Source: Caulobacter vibrioides | GTDB taxonomy: Bacteria; Pseudomonadota; Alphaproteobacteria; Caulobacterales; Caulobacteraceae | Reading direction: 5' to 3' | Length of the DNA stretch: 64,000 nucleotides | Assembly (NCBI RefSeq): GCF_002858865.1 | Contig: NZ_PJRR01000012.1 | Span: 124,001 to 188,000 of the forward strand | Part shown: one piece after another, positions 10,466 through 19,771 of the stretch | Position numbering within the stretch: the stretch's first letter is position 1 | Layout: each line of letters starts with the position of its first letter | Position numbers and translations under genes: made by a program | The notes under the pieces: generated by a model | Told to the model about the DNA's origin: nothing | Seen by the model: only the letters and a program-made list of their open reading frames with translations | The model's database searches: none

Positions 10466-11047
10466 ATGACGAACGCTAGCACCGGCCAGATGACGCCCGC
10501 CACCTCGGGCGTGCTTTTGGTGCTGGCCCATCCGGCGCTTGAACGGTCTCGCGCCAATCGGGCTCTGGCCAAGGCGGCCAAGGGCCTTTCCGGCGTCACC
10601 TTCAAGGATCTCTACGAGATCTATCCCGACTTCGTGATCGACATCGAGAGCGAGCAGGCCGCGCTGAGCGCCCATGACGTCGTGGCGCTACAGTTCCCGC
10701 TCTACTGGTACTCGACGCCCGCCCTGATGAAGGAGTGGCTGGATCTGGTCTGGCTGCACGGCTTCGCCTATGGCGAGGGCGGCGAGGCTCTGAAGGGCAA
10801 GAAACTGTTCGTGGCCTGCACCACCGGCGCCGGCGCGAAAGCCTATCACGCCCACGGCTACAACCGCTTCTCGATGGACGAGTTCCTGCGCCCCCTCAAA
10901 CAGACGGCGCATCTGTGCGGCATGGTCTGGGAGACGCCCTTCGTGGTGCATGGCGCGGCGGTCAAGGACGATGCGGCGCTGAAGGCCGAGGCCGAACGCT
11001 ACCGCGCCCGCGTCGCTTCGCTGCTCCCGGCCAAGACGGAGGCCTGA
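10466..11047 (+). CDS. KefF-like NAD(P)H:quinone oxidoreductase
   Basis: This 193-residue flavodoxin-fold protein belongs to the NQO1/KefF/MdaB group. The N terminus has VLLVLAHPALERSRANRALA, followed by the FMN/FAD-binding region VALQFPLYWYSTPALMKEWL and GKKLFVACTTGAGAKAY. A TTG at 10463 precedes the ATG at 10466, which I prefer. It ends three bases before the KefC-type antiporter, the usual arrangement for ancillary subunits that activate glutathione-gated potassium efflux. Activation of the neighbour is inferred from position and family. Confidence 0.9.
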   Translation: MTNASTGQMTPATSGVLLVLAHPALERSRANRALAKAAKGLSGVTFKDLYEIYPDFVIDIESEQAALSAHDVVALQFPLYWYSTPALMKEWLDLVWLHGFAYGEGGEALKGKKLFVACTTGAGAKAYHAHGYNRFSMDEFLRPLKQTAHLCGMVWETPFVVHGAAVKDDAALKAEAERYRARVASLLPAKTEA

Positions 11048-11050
11048 GCC

Positions 11051-12952
11051 ATGGAAAACATCCTGACCCAGACCCTCGTCTATCTGGGCGCCGCCGTCGT
11101 CTCGGTGCCGATCGCCAAGCGGCTCGGGCTCGGCTCGGTGCTGGGCTACCTGATCGCCGGCGTACTGATCGGTCCGTTCGCTCTGTCGCTCGTCGGCGAC
11201 CAGGCCGACGTGATGAAGTTCGCCGAGTTCGGCGTCGTGATCCTGCTGTTCCTGATCGGCCTTGAGGTTCAGCCCTCGACGCTGTGGGACATGCGCAAGG
11301 CGATCTTTGGCCTGGGCGGAGCCCAGGTGGTCGGCACGGCTCTGGCGATCGCCGCCGTCGCGCTGGGCCTGGGACTGCCCTGGCAGACCGCGCTGGCCGT
11401 TGGCCTGGTGCTGGCGATGTCCTCCACCGCCATCGTGCTGCAGACCCTGGACGAGAAGGGGTTAAGGCAGGGGCCGGTCGGCCGGGCGGCCTTCGGCGTA
11501 CTGCTGTTGCAGGACCTGGCGGTCATTCCGCTGTTCGCCCTTCTGCCCCTGCTGGCCATCAGCGCGCCCCAGCACGCGGCCGAAGCCAGCGGCCATGGCG
11601 GCAGCCTCGTGGCGACCCTACCGGTCTGGGCTCAGACCTTGTCGGTGTTCGCCGCCGTGGCGGCCGTGGTCGGCGGCGGGCGCTATCTGGTGCGTCCGCT
11701 GTTCCGCTTCATCGCCAAGGCGCGCCTGCGCGAGATCTTCACCGCCTCGGCCCTGCTGATCGTCGTGGCCGTGGCCAGCCTGATGCAGACCGTCGGCCTC
11801 TCGCCCGCGCTGGGCGCTTTCCTCGCCGGGGTCGTGCTGGCCGAGAGCGAATTCCGCCGCGAGCTGGAAACCGACATCGAGCCGTTCCGGGGCCTGCTGC
11901 TGGGCCTGTTCTTCATGACCGTCGGCGCGGGGGTCGACCTGCCGCTGGTGGCGCGCCAACCCCTCACCTTGGTGGGCCTGGTCATCGGCCTGATGGTCCT
12001 GAAGTTCCTGGTCATGTACGGCATCGCCCGGCTGTTCGGGGCGCAGAAGCGCGGGGCCCTGGCGGTGGCTACGGCGCTGGCCCAGGGCGGCGAGTTCGCC
12101 TTCGTGCTGCTGACCTTCACCGTCGGCGCCGGGGTGATCGGCGCCGAGCTAGCCGCGCTGCTGACCGCCGCCATCGCCGTCTCGATGGCCCTGACGCCCG
12201 TGGCCATGATCCTCTACGAGCGGGTGGCGGCCCTGATGGACGCGGCGATCCCCGATGTCACGCCCGACACCGGCGACTTCGACGAGGGCGAGCCCGACAT
12301 CATCATCGCCGGCTTTGGCCGGTTCGGGCAGGTCACCGGCCGTCTGCTGGCCGCCAACGGCTTCAAGTCGACGGTGCTGGACACCGATATCGAGCAGATC
12401 GAGCTGCTGCGGCGCTTTGGCCGGCGCGTGCACTATGGCGACGCCACGCGCCTGGACCTGCTGCGCCAGGCCGGCGCGGACCGGGCGCGGATGCTGATCG
12501 TGGCCCTGGATGACCGCGAGAAGACCGTCGAACTGGTCGAGACCGCCCGCAAGGCGTTCCCCAACCTGACCATCCTGGCCAGGGCCTGGGACCGTCGCCA
12601 CGCCTACGACCTGCTCTCGAACGGCGCCGACGCGGTCGAGCGCGAGACCTTTGAATCCGCCCTGACCCTGGGCGCCACGGCCCTGCAGAAGCTGGGCTTC
12701 CGCGCTCACCGCGCCCATCGCGCGGCGGCCTTCTTCCGCCGCCACGATCGTCGGGTGTTCGAGGAGCTGCGACCGATGTGGGGGCAGGAGGAGGCCTATA
12801 TCCTGGCCTCGCGCGACGCAGCCAAGACCATGGACCGCTTGCTGGACGCCGACCTTCACCGCATGCGCCCCGGCGACGTCAGCGGCGCCTGGGATACGGC
12901 CAGCCTGGACGAAGAGCTGCGCGAACGGGCTCAGCAGGAAGGCGCCGACTGA
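11051..12952 (+). CDS. kefC: CPA2 potassium:proton antiporter, KefB/KefC type
   Basis: This 633-residue inner-membrane protein has about 12 transmembrane segments (residues 5-385). The CPA2 motifs VILLFLIGLEVQPSTLWDM, FGVLLLQDLAVIPLFALLPL and AFLAGVVLAESEFRRELE are present. It ends in a cytoplasmic TrkA-N/RCK domain (DIIIAGFGRFGQVTGRLLA) that binds a nucleotide or glutathione adduct. Kef systems release K+ when glutathione conjugates form, acidifying the cytoplasm against electrophiles. The KefF-like gene three bases upstream supports this assignment. The C-terminal 80 residues are charged and probably soluble. Confidence 0.92.
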   Translation: MENILTQTLVYLGAAVVSVPIAKRLGLGSVLGYLIAGVLIGPFALSLVGDQADVMKFAEFGVVILLFLIGLEVQPSTLWDMRKAIFGLGGAQVVGTALAIAAVALGLGLPWQTALAVGLVLAMSSTAIVLQTLDEKGLRQGPVGRAAFGVLLLQDLAVIPLFALLPLLAISAPQHAAEASGHGGSLVATLPVWAQTLSVFAAVAAVVGGGRYLVRPLFRFIAKARLREIFTASALLIVVAVASLMQTVGLSPALGAFLAGVVLAESEFRRELETDIEPFRGLLLGLFFMTVGAGVDLPLVARQPLTLVGLVIGLMVLKFLVMYGIARLFGAQKRGALAVATALAQGGEFAFVLLTFTVGAGVIGAELAALLTAAIAVSMALTPVAMILYERVAALMDAAIPDVTPDTGDFDEGEPDIIIAGFGRFGQVTGRLLAANGFKSTVLDTDIEQIELLRRFGRRVHYGDATRLDLLRQAGADRARMLIVALDDREKTVELVETARKAFPNLTILARAWDRRHAYDLLSNGADAVERETFESALTLGATALQKLGFRAHRAHRAAAFFRRHDRRVFEELRPMWGQEEAYILASRDAAKTMDRLLDADLHRMRPGDVSGAWDTASLDEELRERAQQEGAD

Positions 12953-12955
12953 CCC

Positions 12956-13960
12956 CTACTCCGCAGGCAGCGGAACGGCCCTGGGGATCGGCTCGCCCTT
13001 GAAGGCCTCGACAAAGGGCGTCGCAAAGCCGCCCGTCAGGCTGTGGGGGTCGGTCGCCACGGCGCCGAAGGTCAGAGACGCCGGGCGCTTATCGGGAACA
13101 TGGAGCGTCCCGAACAGCCGGTCCCAAACGGCCAGACAGCTGCCCAGGTTCTTACCGAAATGGGCCGGGTCGGCCGAGTGGTGGATCTGGTGGTGGGCGG
13201 GGCTGAGCAGCCACTTTCCAAACGGCCGGAACGTCATCCAGGCGTGCGAGTGCTGCAGGTGGATCACACTCATCGCAAACACCAGGAAGATGGCGTTCTG
13301 ACCAAAGATCAACGGCTGGTGCCAGGCCGGGCCGAACGCCCAGGCCAGCACGCCACCGGTCCCGCCGGTGGCCAGGGCGGCGATGTTGGCGAACTTCAGG
13401 CTCTCGATGGGGTGGACGCGATAGACCGTCAGCGGCGTCAGCACCTCGGCGGTGTGATGGACCTTGTGGAAGGCCCACAGGAACTTGACCTTGTGGCTCA
13501 GCCAGTGATCGATCCAGTAGCCAAGCTCGTAGGCCAGGAAGCCCGCGAGCGTCCCCACCACCGCCACAATGGGCCATGGGGTGGCTGCGAGGGGCCCTTC
13601 GCCGAGGTTCGCCCCCAGCCATCCCGACAACACCTTGGTGATCGCCTGGCCCGACAAAAGCGCTGCGCCCAGCAAGATGCCCGCGCACCAGACGTTGAAC
13701 ACGAAGAAGACGAGATCCAGGCGGCTGGACGCCGTCAGCCAGACCTTGCGGGGAAACAACGCCCGGAGCAGCAGGCGCACCGAGGTCCGACGGCCGCGCG
13801 TGCGGCGGCTTGAGACCACATGAGCCGTGGCGATCAGCAGCGCGCAGATCAGGGATGCGAGGGAAAAGGTCGAACCCAGCGGCAGCAGGGTGTCGAGCAG
13901 AGGCGCGACCAGCCGATGACCGGCGGCGGCGAAGTCAAACCCTGGCTGCGCGATGCCCAC
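12956..13960 (-). CDS. Sterol desaturase / fatty acid hydroxylase family protein
   Basis: This 334-residue multi-pass membrane di-iron oxygenase carries the histidine clusters of the FA_hydroxylase family: HWLSH, HKVHHTAE, HLQHSHAW and HHQIHHS, in that order. The family inserts oxygen or a double bond into sterols, sphingolipids, carotenoids or fatty acids. The start is a GTG at 13960 with a weak GGAG upstream; no early ATG is in frame. It converges on the KefC gene with only three bases between stops. It lies 57 bp past the stop of an equally oriented fatty acid desaturase, suggesting joint membrane-lipid modification. Confidence 0.88.
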   Translation of the reverse strand: MGIAQPGFDFAAAGHRLVAPLLDTLLPLGSTFSLASLICALLIATAHVVSSRRTRGRRTSVRLLLRALFPRKVWLTASSRLDLVFFVFNVWCAGILLGAALLSGQAITKVLSGWLGANLGEGPLAATPWPIVAVVGTLAGFLAYELGYWIDHWLSHKVKFLWAFHKVHHTAEVLTPLTVYRVHPIESLKFANIAALATGGTGGVLAWAFGPAWHQPLIFGQNAIFLVFAMSVIHLQHSHAWMTFRPFGKWLLSPAHHQIHHSADPAHFGKNLGSCLAVWDRLFGTLHVPDKRPASLTFGAVATDPHSLTGGFATPFVEAFKGEPIPRAVPLPAE

Positions 13961-14017
13961 GCCCTGCGGTCTCCGTGTGAAACGGACCCGTCTTAGCGAA
14001 GACGCCTCAACCGCCGC

Positions 14018-15073
14018 TTAATGCGCGGGCTGGTTCCGCGCTTCAGCGTTCTTCTGGCGAACGCGGCGGAAGAGATCGCCCAGCGCCTCGAAGAGGCCGG
14101 GCTCGGACGCCCGATGATAGAGCGAGTCCGCTCCCAGCGCCTCGACCAGCCGCGCGTGGGCCTTGCCCATGTTGTGATAGGGCAGGCGGGGCAACAGGTG
14201 ATGCAGGGCGTGGTAGCGCAGACCGACCGGCGCCCATAGCGCGGACGCCAGGTTCGGCGGCGGCACGTTGACTGAGTCGAGGAACTGCTCCTCGAGCGTC
14301 ATCTTGTCCCCGTCATTGTCCCAGTGGTGGGCCACCAGGGTGCGCGCCTGGTTCAGGAAGGTGGCCAGGGAAAAGATCGCCAGGCCCGTCAGCACGACGC
14401 GCACGGGAACGACGCCCAAGGCCAAGCCCGCGATCACCGCCCATGACCAGAGCCAGCAGGCGACGTCCTGGATCACCCACGCCTTGCGCCAGCGGCCCAG
14501 ATCCTCGCGGACGAAGTCGGGATTGATGATCAGCGCCGACAGCTTGGTCTTCAGATAGCGGCGCAGCGACGGAACCAGGAACGACAGTGGGATCAGGATC
14601 GCCGAGCGCAGGATCACGCCCAGCGGCGCCAGCAGGGCGATGAAGAGAAAGCCCGCCAGCTTCAGCGGCGTGAAGCGCGACAGCGGCAGGTACTCCGGGT
14701 CCAGCCTGGTCCCGAACCGATCCTTGATGTGGTGGATGTTGTGCACGCCCTCGTACATCAGGGACGGCGTCATCAGCGGCACGCCCACCAGCACGTTCCA
14801 GCCGACGCGGAAGCCCGGGGCCTCGTCATCGCGAATGTGGGTCAGTTCGTGGATGAAGCTGAGCGCGCGGTAGAGCGCGAGCATGCTCAGAAGCGCGGCG
14901 CCAAGACCCAGGGCGAGACTGGACGTCGTCGCGGCGATCAGGAAGCCGCCCCACATGACCGCAGCCGAAATCGCCAGGTCGGTCCAGTAGATGGCCGCGT
15001 TCGGCGTCATCAGGTCCTCGGTCAGGCTCATGGCCTGCCGGGTCAGACTGATATCGCTCGCCGTTTTCGCCAC
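14018..15073 (-). CDS. Membrane fatty acid desaturase
   Basis: This 351-residue membrane protein carries the three His boxes of the FA_desaturase family: HELTH near residue 76, HNIHH near 111, and a C-terminal HALHHLLPRLPYHNMGKAH. The start shown is GTG 15073, preceded by GAGGA; ATG 15031 is an alternative that would remove 14 residues. It precedes the sterol-desaturase-family gene on the same strand by 57 bp. The substrate is not readable; an acyl lipid or a carotenoid-like lipid is possible. Confidence 0.88.
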   Translation of the reverse strand: MAKTASDISLTRQAMSLTEDLMTPNAAIYWTDLAISAAVMWGGFLIAATTSSLALGLGAALLSMLALYRALSFIHELTHIRDDEAPGFRVGWNVLVGVPLMTPSLMYEGVHNIHHIKDRFGTRLDPEYLPLSRFTPLKLAGFLFIALLAPLGVILRSAILIPLSFLVPSLRRYLKTKLSALIINPDFVREDLGRWRKAWVIQDVACWLWSWAVIAGLALGVVPVRVVLTGLAIFSLATFLNQARTLVAHHWDNDGDKMTLEEQFLDSVNVPPPNLASALWAPVGLRYHALHHLLPRLPYHNMGKAHARLVEALGADSLYHRASEPGLFEALGDLFRRVRQKNAEARNQPAH

Positions 15074-15156
15074 GTCTTCCTCGCGCCGCGCCCTTGAAGG
15101 ATGACGACTTGGCGACGAAGCACGGGAAAAGCAACCGCTTCATGCCCCTAAGGGGC

Positions 15157-15180
15157 GGGGCGGCGCGCGAACGCCGCCCC
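15157..15180 (-). terminator. Terminator-like hairpin after the OmpA-family gene
   Basis: A perfect 9-bp GC stem (GGGGCGGCG/CGCCGCCCC) with a 6-base loop lies 10 bases past the lipoprotein stop. No run of T follows on the minus strand, so it may be a weak or Rho-aided terminator. Confidence 0.5.
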
Positions 15181-15189
15181 GTAGAGCCA

Positions 15190-15870
15190 TCAGGTCAGGG
15201 GACGCAGAATGATCTCGACCCGGCGGTTCTGGGCGCGGCCGTCGGCGGTGGCGTTGTCGGCGATCGGCGCGCGCTCGCCCATGCCGGCGACGAAGACGCG
15301 GTCGACAAGCACGCCGCCAGGTCCGGTCAGATAGCCCGCGACGGCGCTGGCCCGGCGCTCCGACAGGGTCTGGTTATAGTCGTCCGGGCCGCTGGAGTCG
15401 GCGTGACCGACCACGTCGATGGTGGTTTGCGGATAGGCGTTCAGGGTGCGGGCCACGTCGTCCAGCACGCGGGTGAACGGGGGCTGCACGTCCGAGCGGT
15501 CGACCGCGAAGGTTACGTCGCTGGGCATGACCAGCACGATCTGGTCGCCATTGCGGCGGATCATTACGCCCGAGCCTTCCAGGCTGCGACGGAAGTCGGC
15601 CTGCTGACGGTCCATGTAGTTGCCGATGGCGCCGCCGGCCAGCGCGCCGATACCCGCGCCGATCAGGGCGTTCTTGCGGCCCTGCTCACCCTTGTTGGTA
15701 TTGGTCAGATAGCCCAGCACCGCGCCGACGCCCGCGCCGGTCAGCACGCCCGTGCCGGTATTATTGCGGACCGGCATGCCGGTATAGGGATCGGTGGTCG
15801 TGCAGGCGGCCAAGGCGCCGGCGCTCATCAGCACCACCGCCAGCGTCGTCTTTCGAGCGAATTTCGGCAT
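15190..15870 (-). CDS. OmpA-family outer-membrane lipoprotein (YiaD-like)
   Basis: The lipoprotein signal peptide MPKFARKTTLAVVLMSAGAL ends in the lipobox LAAC. A glycine-rich zipper-like segment follows (residues 35-85, including ALIGAGIGALAGGAIGNYMD). The C-terminal OmpA domain binds peptidoglycan: IDVVGHADSSGPDDYNQTLS, ERRASAVAGYL and AQNRRVEIILRPLT. The start at 15870 has GAGGG upstream; the frame is open to 15957 but that extension lacks a signal sequence. It probably ties the outer membrane to the cell wall. It is divergent from the 2OG oxygenase. Confidence 0.93.
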   Translation of the reverse strand: MPKFARKTTLAVVLMSAGALAACTTTDPYTGMPVRNNTGTGVLTGAGVGAVLGYLTNTNKGEQGRKNALIGAGIGALAGGAIGNYMDRQQADFRRSLEGSGVMIRRNGDQIVLVMPSDVTFAVDRSDVQPPFTRVLDDVARTLNAYPQTTIDVVGHADSSGPDDYNQTLSERRASAVAGYLTGPGGVLVDRVFVAGMGERAPIADNATADGRAQNRRVEIILRPLT

Positions 15871-16032
15871 TCTCGCAACCCTCGCATCTTTGCTGTAGAT
15901 CAAGTCACCCGGGCAAACGCCCGTCTTATGGTCAAGTTCCCGACCGCAACGCCGCACGCAGACGAACAGCCTTCGTTTCGACCCGCGTCCGGTGTAGTAA
16001 TAAGGAACTTACTCATTCCAAGGCTCGCAGAC

Positions 16033-16968
16033 GTGTCCACCTCCGCCATCGACCCGGTTTCGTTTTCTCTCTACGCCAAGGACTTCACGCGCTTCGCCCA
16101 GGAGCTCGGCGCGTCGTTCGAACGCTACGGCTTCGCCGTGCTGTCCGACTATGATCTGGATCAGGCGCGCATCGACGCGGCCGTCGACTCCGCCAAGGCC
16201 TTCTTCGCCCTGCCGGTCGAGACCAAGAAGCAGTACGCCGGGGTCAAGGGCGGCGCGCGCGGCTACATCCCCTTCGGCGTCGAGACCGCCAAGGGCGCAG
16301 ACCACTACGACCTGAAGGAATTCTGGCACATGGGCCGCGACCTGCCGCCCGGCCACCGGTTCCGCGCCCACATGGCCGACAACGTCTGGCCGGCCGAGAT
16401 CCCGGCCTTCAAGCACGACGTCAGCTGGCTGTACAACAGCCTCGACGGGATGGGCGGCAAGGTGCTGGAAGCCATCGCCACCTACCTGAAGCTGGAGCGC
16501 GACTTCTTCAAGCCGACGGTGCAGGACGGCAATTCGGTGCTGCGCCTGCTGCACTATCCGCCGATCCCCAAGGACGCCACCGGCGTGCGGGCCGGCGCCC
16601 ACGGCGACATCAACACCATCACCCTGCTGCTGGGCGCCGAGGAAGGCGGCCTGGAAGTGCTGGACCGCGACGGCCAGTGGCTGCCGATCAACCCGCCCCC
16701 GGGCTGCCTGGTCATCAACATCGGCGACATGCTGGAGCGCCTGACCAACAACCTCCTGCCCTCGACGGTGCACCGCGTGGTCAACCCGCCGCCGGAACGT
16801 CGCGGCGTGCCGCGCTACTCGACGCCGTTCTTCCTGCACTTCGCCTCGGACTACGAGATCAAGACGCTGCAAAACTGCGTCACGGCCGAAAACCCGGACC
16901 GCTATCCGGAGTCGATCACGGCCGATGAGTTCCTCCAGCAGCGCCTGCGCGAGATCAAGCTGGCCTGA
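16033..16968 (+). CDS. 2-oxoglutarate / Fe(II) oxygenase, isopenicillin N synthase family
   Basis: This 311-residue soluble oxygenase has the double-stranded beta-helix Fe(II) site: HGD in AGAHGDINTITLLLG and the distal His in LPSTVHRVVNPP. The 2-oxoglutarate-binding Arg is in GVPRYSTPFFLHF. The N-terminal DIOX_N region (FAVLSDYDLDQARIDAAVDS) is also present. The GTG at 16033 is chosen because the conserved N terminus starts right after it; the same frame is open far upstream without coding character. The substrate is unknown (family members act on amino acids, peptides or plant hormones). A strong terminator follows. Confidence 0.88.
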   Translation: MSTSAIDPVSFSLYAKDFTRFAQELGASFERYGFAVLSDYDLDQARIDAAVDSAKAFFALPVETKKQYAGVKGGARGYIPFGVETAKGADHYDLKEFWHMGRDLPPGHRFRAHMADNVWPAEIPAFKHDVSWLYNSLDGMGGKVLEAIATYLKLERDFFKPTVQDGNSVLRLLHYPPIPKDATGVRAGAHGDINTITLLLGAEEGGLEVLDRDGQWLPINPPPGCLVINIGDMLERLTNNLLPSTVHRVVNPPPERRGVPRYSTPFFLHFASDYEIKTLQNCVTAENPDRYPESITADEFLQQRLREIKLA

Positions 16969-16992
16969 CGGTCATCGCCTGCGAAGATGGAC

Positions 16993-17022
16993 AAGCCCCG
17001 CCGACCCCGGCGGGGCTTTTCT
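16993..17022 (+). terminator. Rho-independent terminator of the 2OG oxygenase gene
   Basis: A perfect 10-bp stem (AAGCCCCGCC/GGCGGGGCTT) with a 6-base loop ends in TTTTCT. It reaches the stop codon of the convergent TadG-like gene. Confidence 0.85.
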
Positions 17023-18901
17023 ATTTGGAGATCCGCAGGTTGGAGATCTCCTGAGCAATGGCCTGGAAAGAGGCCTTGAGTTCATGGCCCGTGGCCGGGA
17101 AATAGGCCTTGTCGGTGCTCGACGCGCAGTTCGTCAGGAAATTGCGGGCCGTCTGGTCGTTCCCGACCGTGAAGCCGACGGTATAGAGCGTGATGTCGTT
17201 CGCGGACGCCTTGATGGAGTCGCATAGCTCGGCGGCCTGATCGAAAGAGCTGCCGTTGGTGGCGTCGCAGTTGATCCTCTCGTCATCCCCGATGTTCGTG
17301 CCAGAGCCGATGTTCCGAGCGACGACGCTGTTGCAGTAGGTCATGTTGAATCCGCCGTCGGTCATCAAGATGACGACCTTCATGAGGTCCCTGGCCTTGT
17401 AGGCGGCGGGCCTCTGCGAGGCGTTGGGCCACAGATAGCCGAAATTCGGCGCGACCATGTACCAGCCCCAGGCTAGGCCAATATGGCCGGCCGTGGCCCC
17501 GCCAACGGTCAGCCCGTTGATCTGGGCCTTCAGCGCCGTCTTGTCGGTCGAGAGCGGCGTGATCGTCGCCGTGGGGCAGACGGTGGAACTGCTGGAGCCC
17601 GCAGTCGGATAGTGGGACCCGACATAGGCCGTGGAGGGCGCGGCGTCGGTATAGGCCTGGCTGCCGATGCGCTCGGTCGCGCAAGTGCTCTGACTGTTGA
17701 CCCTCTCGTAGCCATCGGCATTGGTGAAGCGTATCTTCTCACAGCCCGGAACGGTGCTCTCTTCGCAGGTCGCCGTCCCACCGCTGCTGTAGGTCGAGCT
17801 CCCCGGTCCCGTCAGGCTCGAATCGAAGGTCGTATTCGTAAGGACGGTGATGGTCCTGGTCGTGCCGTTCAGGCTGGTCAGGCCGGACATGCCCGCGAAG
17901 CGGATCTCGTCCCCTGTTGTAAATCCGTGACTGGTGCTCGTGGTGATGACGACCTGACACGTCGACGTCAGACATTTCTGGATCGTCCCGCCGTTGGTGT
18001 AATTTGAGGCCGACGATGTGTTGGTGCTGTTGAGGCTGACCTTGTCCGGGTCAGATCTCGTCACCCTGTAGATCTTGTCGTTCACCGAGGTCATGCCGCG
18101 GACGCCGGTGATGTAAACGTAGTCACCTGTGGAGAGGCCATGGCCGCTGGCGGTGACGACTGCCGGGTTGGCTCTGGTGATCCCTGTGATCGACCTGGCC
18201 GACCCCGAGGCCCAAGCGGCGCCAGTAATGGTCTTGACCGGCACGGGACCACGCACCGCATCGGCATAGGTGGCGCCGACATTGACGCCCGCAGAGTAGG
18301 GCACCAGCGCCATCTTGGAATAGAAGGGCGTCTGTGTATCCCGAACCAGAACGTCGACAAGATCGGCGGCGGCGACCTTCAGGTCGGCGATCCGCGTCCC
18401 GTTACCCATCGAGCCGGTGATGTCGAGAACCAAGGCGATTTCCAGGTTCTTGGACGCGCGCACGACTTCCGAGCTGGCGGTGACGGTAAAGTTCCCGCTT
18501 TGCCAAAGGTTGGCGATGATTGGTCTCAGCGTCGCCGTCGCCGTCCCGATAACCCGGTTGTTGGTTCCCGCCGAAAATGTCGAACTGGAAGCCGTCAGCC
18601 CCAGGTTCATGCCTGCGATCTCGGCCAGGAACGCCGCATCGCCGGTCGTGTCGAGATCAGCGCTGCTCGTCGCCGTGGAACGGGCGGCCATCAGGGTCGC
18701 CGCGTCGAGCGCGTCCTGCATCTGGCGCCGCTGCAGGCTGAGGCGGCCCACATCCAAGAGACCGAACAGAAGGATCGACAGCGGCAGGGCCAACAGCGCG
18801 AACTGGATCGCGATCGCCCCGCGGTCGTCACGTCTCAGACGGCGGGCGAAAGCAGCGACGCCCTCGCGAAGGCGTCGAAGAAAACGGCTCTTGGTCGGCA
18901 T
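17021..18901 (-). CDS. TadG-like protein with vWA domain interrupted by FCCH-like repeats
   Basis: This 626-residue protein has a TadE/TadG N-terminal membrane helix (residues 29-50, AIAIQFALLALPLSILLFGL) after a basic cytoplasmic end. A von Willebrand A domain starts near residue 152, with the metal site DITGSM (160-165) and VVILMTDGG (509-517). Between these halves lie two tandem repeats (about 238-306 and 315-376) with the pattern HGLSTGDYVYITGVRGMTS / HGFTTGDEIRFAGMSGLTS, resembling the FCCH-like repeats of phage tail and surface proteins. Several Cys (310, 315, 379, 387, 407) flank the insert. Flp/Tad pilus minor components have this layout, but no other tad gene is nearby. It likely acts at the cell surface. 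Confidence 0.85.
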   Translation of the reverse strand: MPTKSRFLRRLREGVAAFARRLRRDDRGAIAIQFALLALPLSILLFGLLDVGRLSLQRRQMQDALDAATLMAARSTATSSADLDTTGDAAFLAEIAGMNLGLTASSSTFSAGTNNRVIGTATATLRPIIANLWQSGNFTVTASSEVVRASKNLEIALVLDITGSMGNGTRIADLKVAAADLVDVLVRDTQTPFYSKMALVPYSAGVNVGATYADAVRGPVPVKTITGAAWASGSARSITGITRANPAVVTASGHGLSTGDYVYITGVRGMTSVNDKIYRVTRSDPDKVSLNSTNTSSASNYTNGGTIQKCLTSTCQVVITTSTSHGFTTGDEIRFAGMSGLTSLNGTTRTITVLTNTTFDSSLTGPGSSTYSSGGTATCEESTVPGCEKIRFTNADGYERVNSQSTCATERIGSQAYTDAAPSTAYVGSHYPTAGSSSSTVCPTATITPLSTDKTALKAQINGLTVGGATAGHIGLAWGWYMVAPNFGYLWPNASQRPAAYKARDLMKVVILMTDGGFNMTYCNSVVARNIGSGTNIGDDERINCDATNGSSFDQAAELCDSIKASANDITLYTVGFTVGNDQTARNFLTNCASSTDKAYFPATGHELKASFQAIAQEISNLRISK

Positions 18902-19031
18902 GGGACGAAGTGGACCTCAGTTTATCCGCCGAACTTCGCCGATGACGGTGAACAACTGGAAAATGCGCTTGATGAACCCCCGCGCCGCGCGGGGCTTCGA
19001 CTCTGGAGCGTCCAGCCGCTAAACAGCGGCC

Positions 19032-19766
19032 ATGCCGTTCACCGCCACCGTCCTGACCATGTTCCCCGAGGCCTTCCCCGGCCCGCTCGGCGTCTCGATG
19101 ATCGGGACCGCCTGGAAGGAGCAGGACCTGTGGCGTTTGGAAACACTGGACATTCGCGCCTTTTCCAAGGATAAGCGCGGCTTCCTCGACGACACCCCTG
19201 CGGGTGGCGGCGCAGGAGCCGTACTCAAAGCGGACGTGATCGCCTCGGCGCTGGACAGCCTCGAACGCGATGGGCGGCCGCTTTTGTACATGAGCGCCCG
19301 GGGCAGGCCCCTGACCCAGGCGCGCGTGAGGGAGTGGTCCAAGGCGCCCGGCATCGTGGTGCTGTGCGGCCGCTTCGAGGGGGTGGACCAGCGGGTGCTC
19401 GACGCCCGAGGGTTCGAAGAGGTCTCGGTCGGAGACGCCGTACTCGCCGGTGGCGAAGCGGCGGCGATGGTCGTGATCGAGGCGTGCGTTCGACTTGCCC
19501 CGGGGGTTCTGGGGAATATCGAGAGCACGCTGGAAGAAAGCTTCGAGGACGGTCTCCTCGAGCATCCGCAGTACACCAGACCGCGGACGTTCGAAGGGCT
19601 CGACATCCCCGAGGTGCTGCTGTCGGGCGATCACAAGAAGATCGACCAATGGCGCAAGCGTATGCGTGAAGAGACGACCCGCGAGCGGCGCCCGGATCTC
19701 TGGGAGGCCCATCTCGCCAATCAACAGGCAAAAGGCGACCCGAAAACGGGTAAGCCCAAGGAGTAA
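19032..19766 (+). CDS. trmD: tRNA (guanine-37-N1)-methyltransferase
   Basis: TrmD methylates G37 of tRNAs that read CNN codons, preventing frameshifts. The SPOUT knot residues are visible: [18 protein letters not shown] near the front, [14 protein letters not shown], then [20 protein letters not shown]. The C terminus has [19 protein letters not shown], as in all TrmD. At 244 residues the length is normal. Its stop lies just ahead of the rplS start. rpsP and rimM, usually upstream, are absent here, replaced by the divergent TadG-like gene. Confidence 0.97.
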   Translation: MPFTATVLTMFPEAFPGPLGVSMIGTAWKEQDLWRLETLDIRAFSKDKRGFLDDTPAGGGAGAVLKADVIASALDSLERDGRPLLYMSARGRPLTQARVREWSKAPGIVVLCGRFEGVDQRVLDARGFEEVSVGDAVLAGGEAAAMVVIEACVRLAPGVLGNIESTLEESFEDGLLEHPQYTRPRTFEGLDIPEVLLSGDHKKIDQWRKRMREETTRERRPDLWEAHLANQQAKGDPKTGKPKE

Positions 19767-19771
19767 TGATC

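Noticed and set aside
15094..16032. N-terminal extension of the 2OG oxygenase frame across the OmpA-family gene
   Set aside because: The extension overlaps a clear lipoprotein on the other strand and shows no family sequence; the oxygenase fold starts after GTG 16033.
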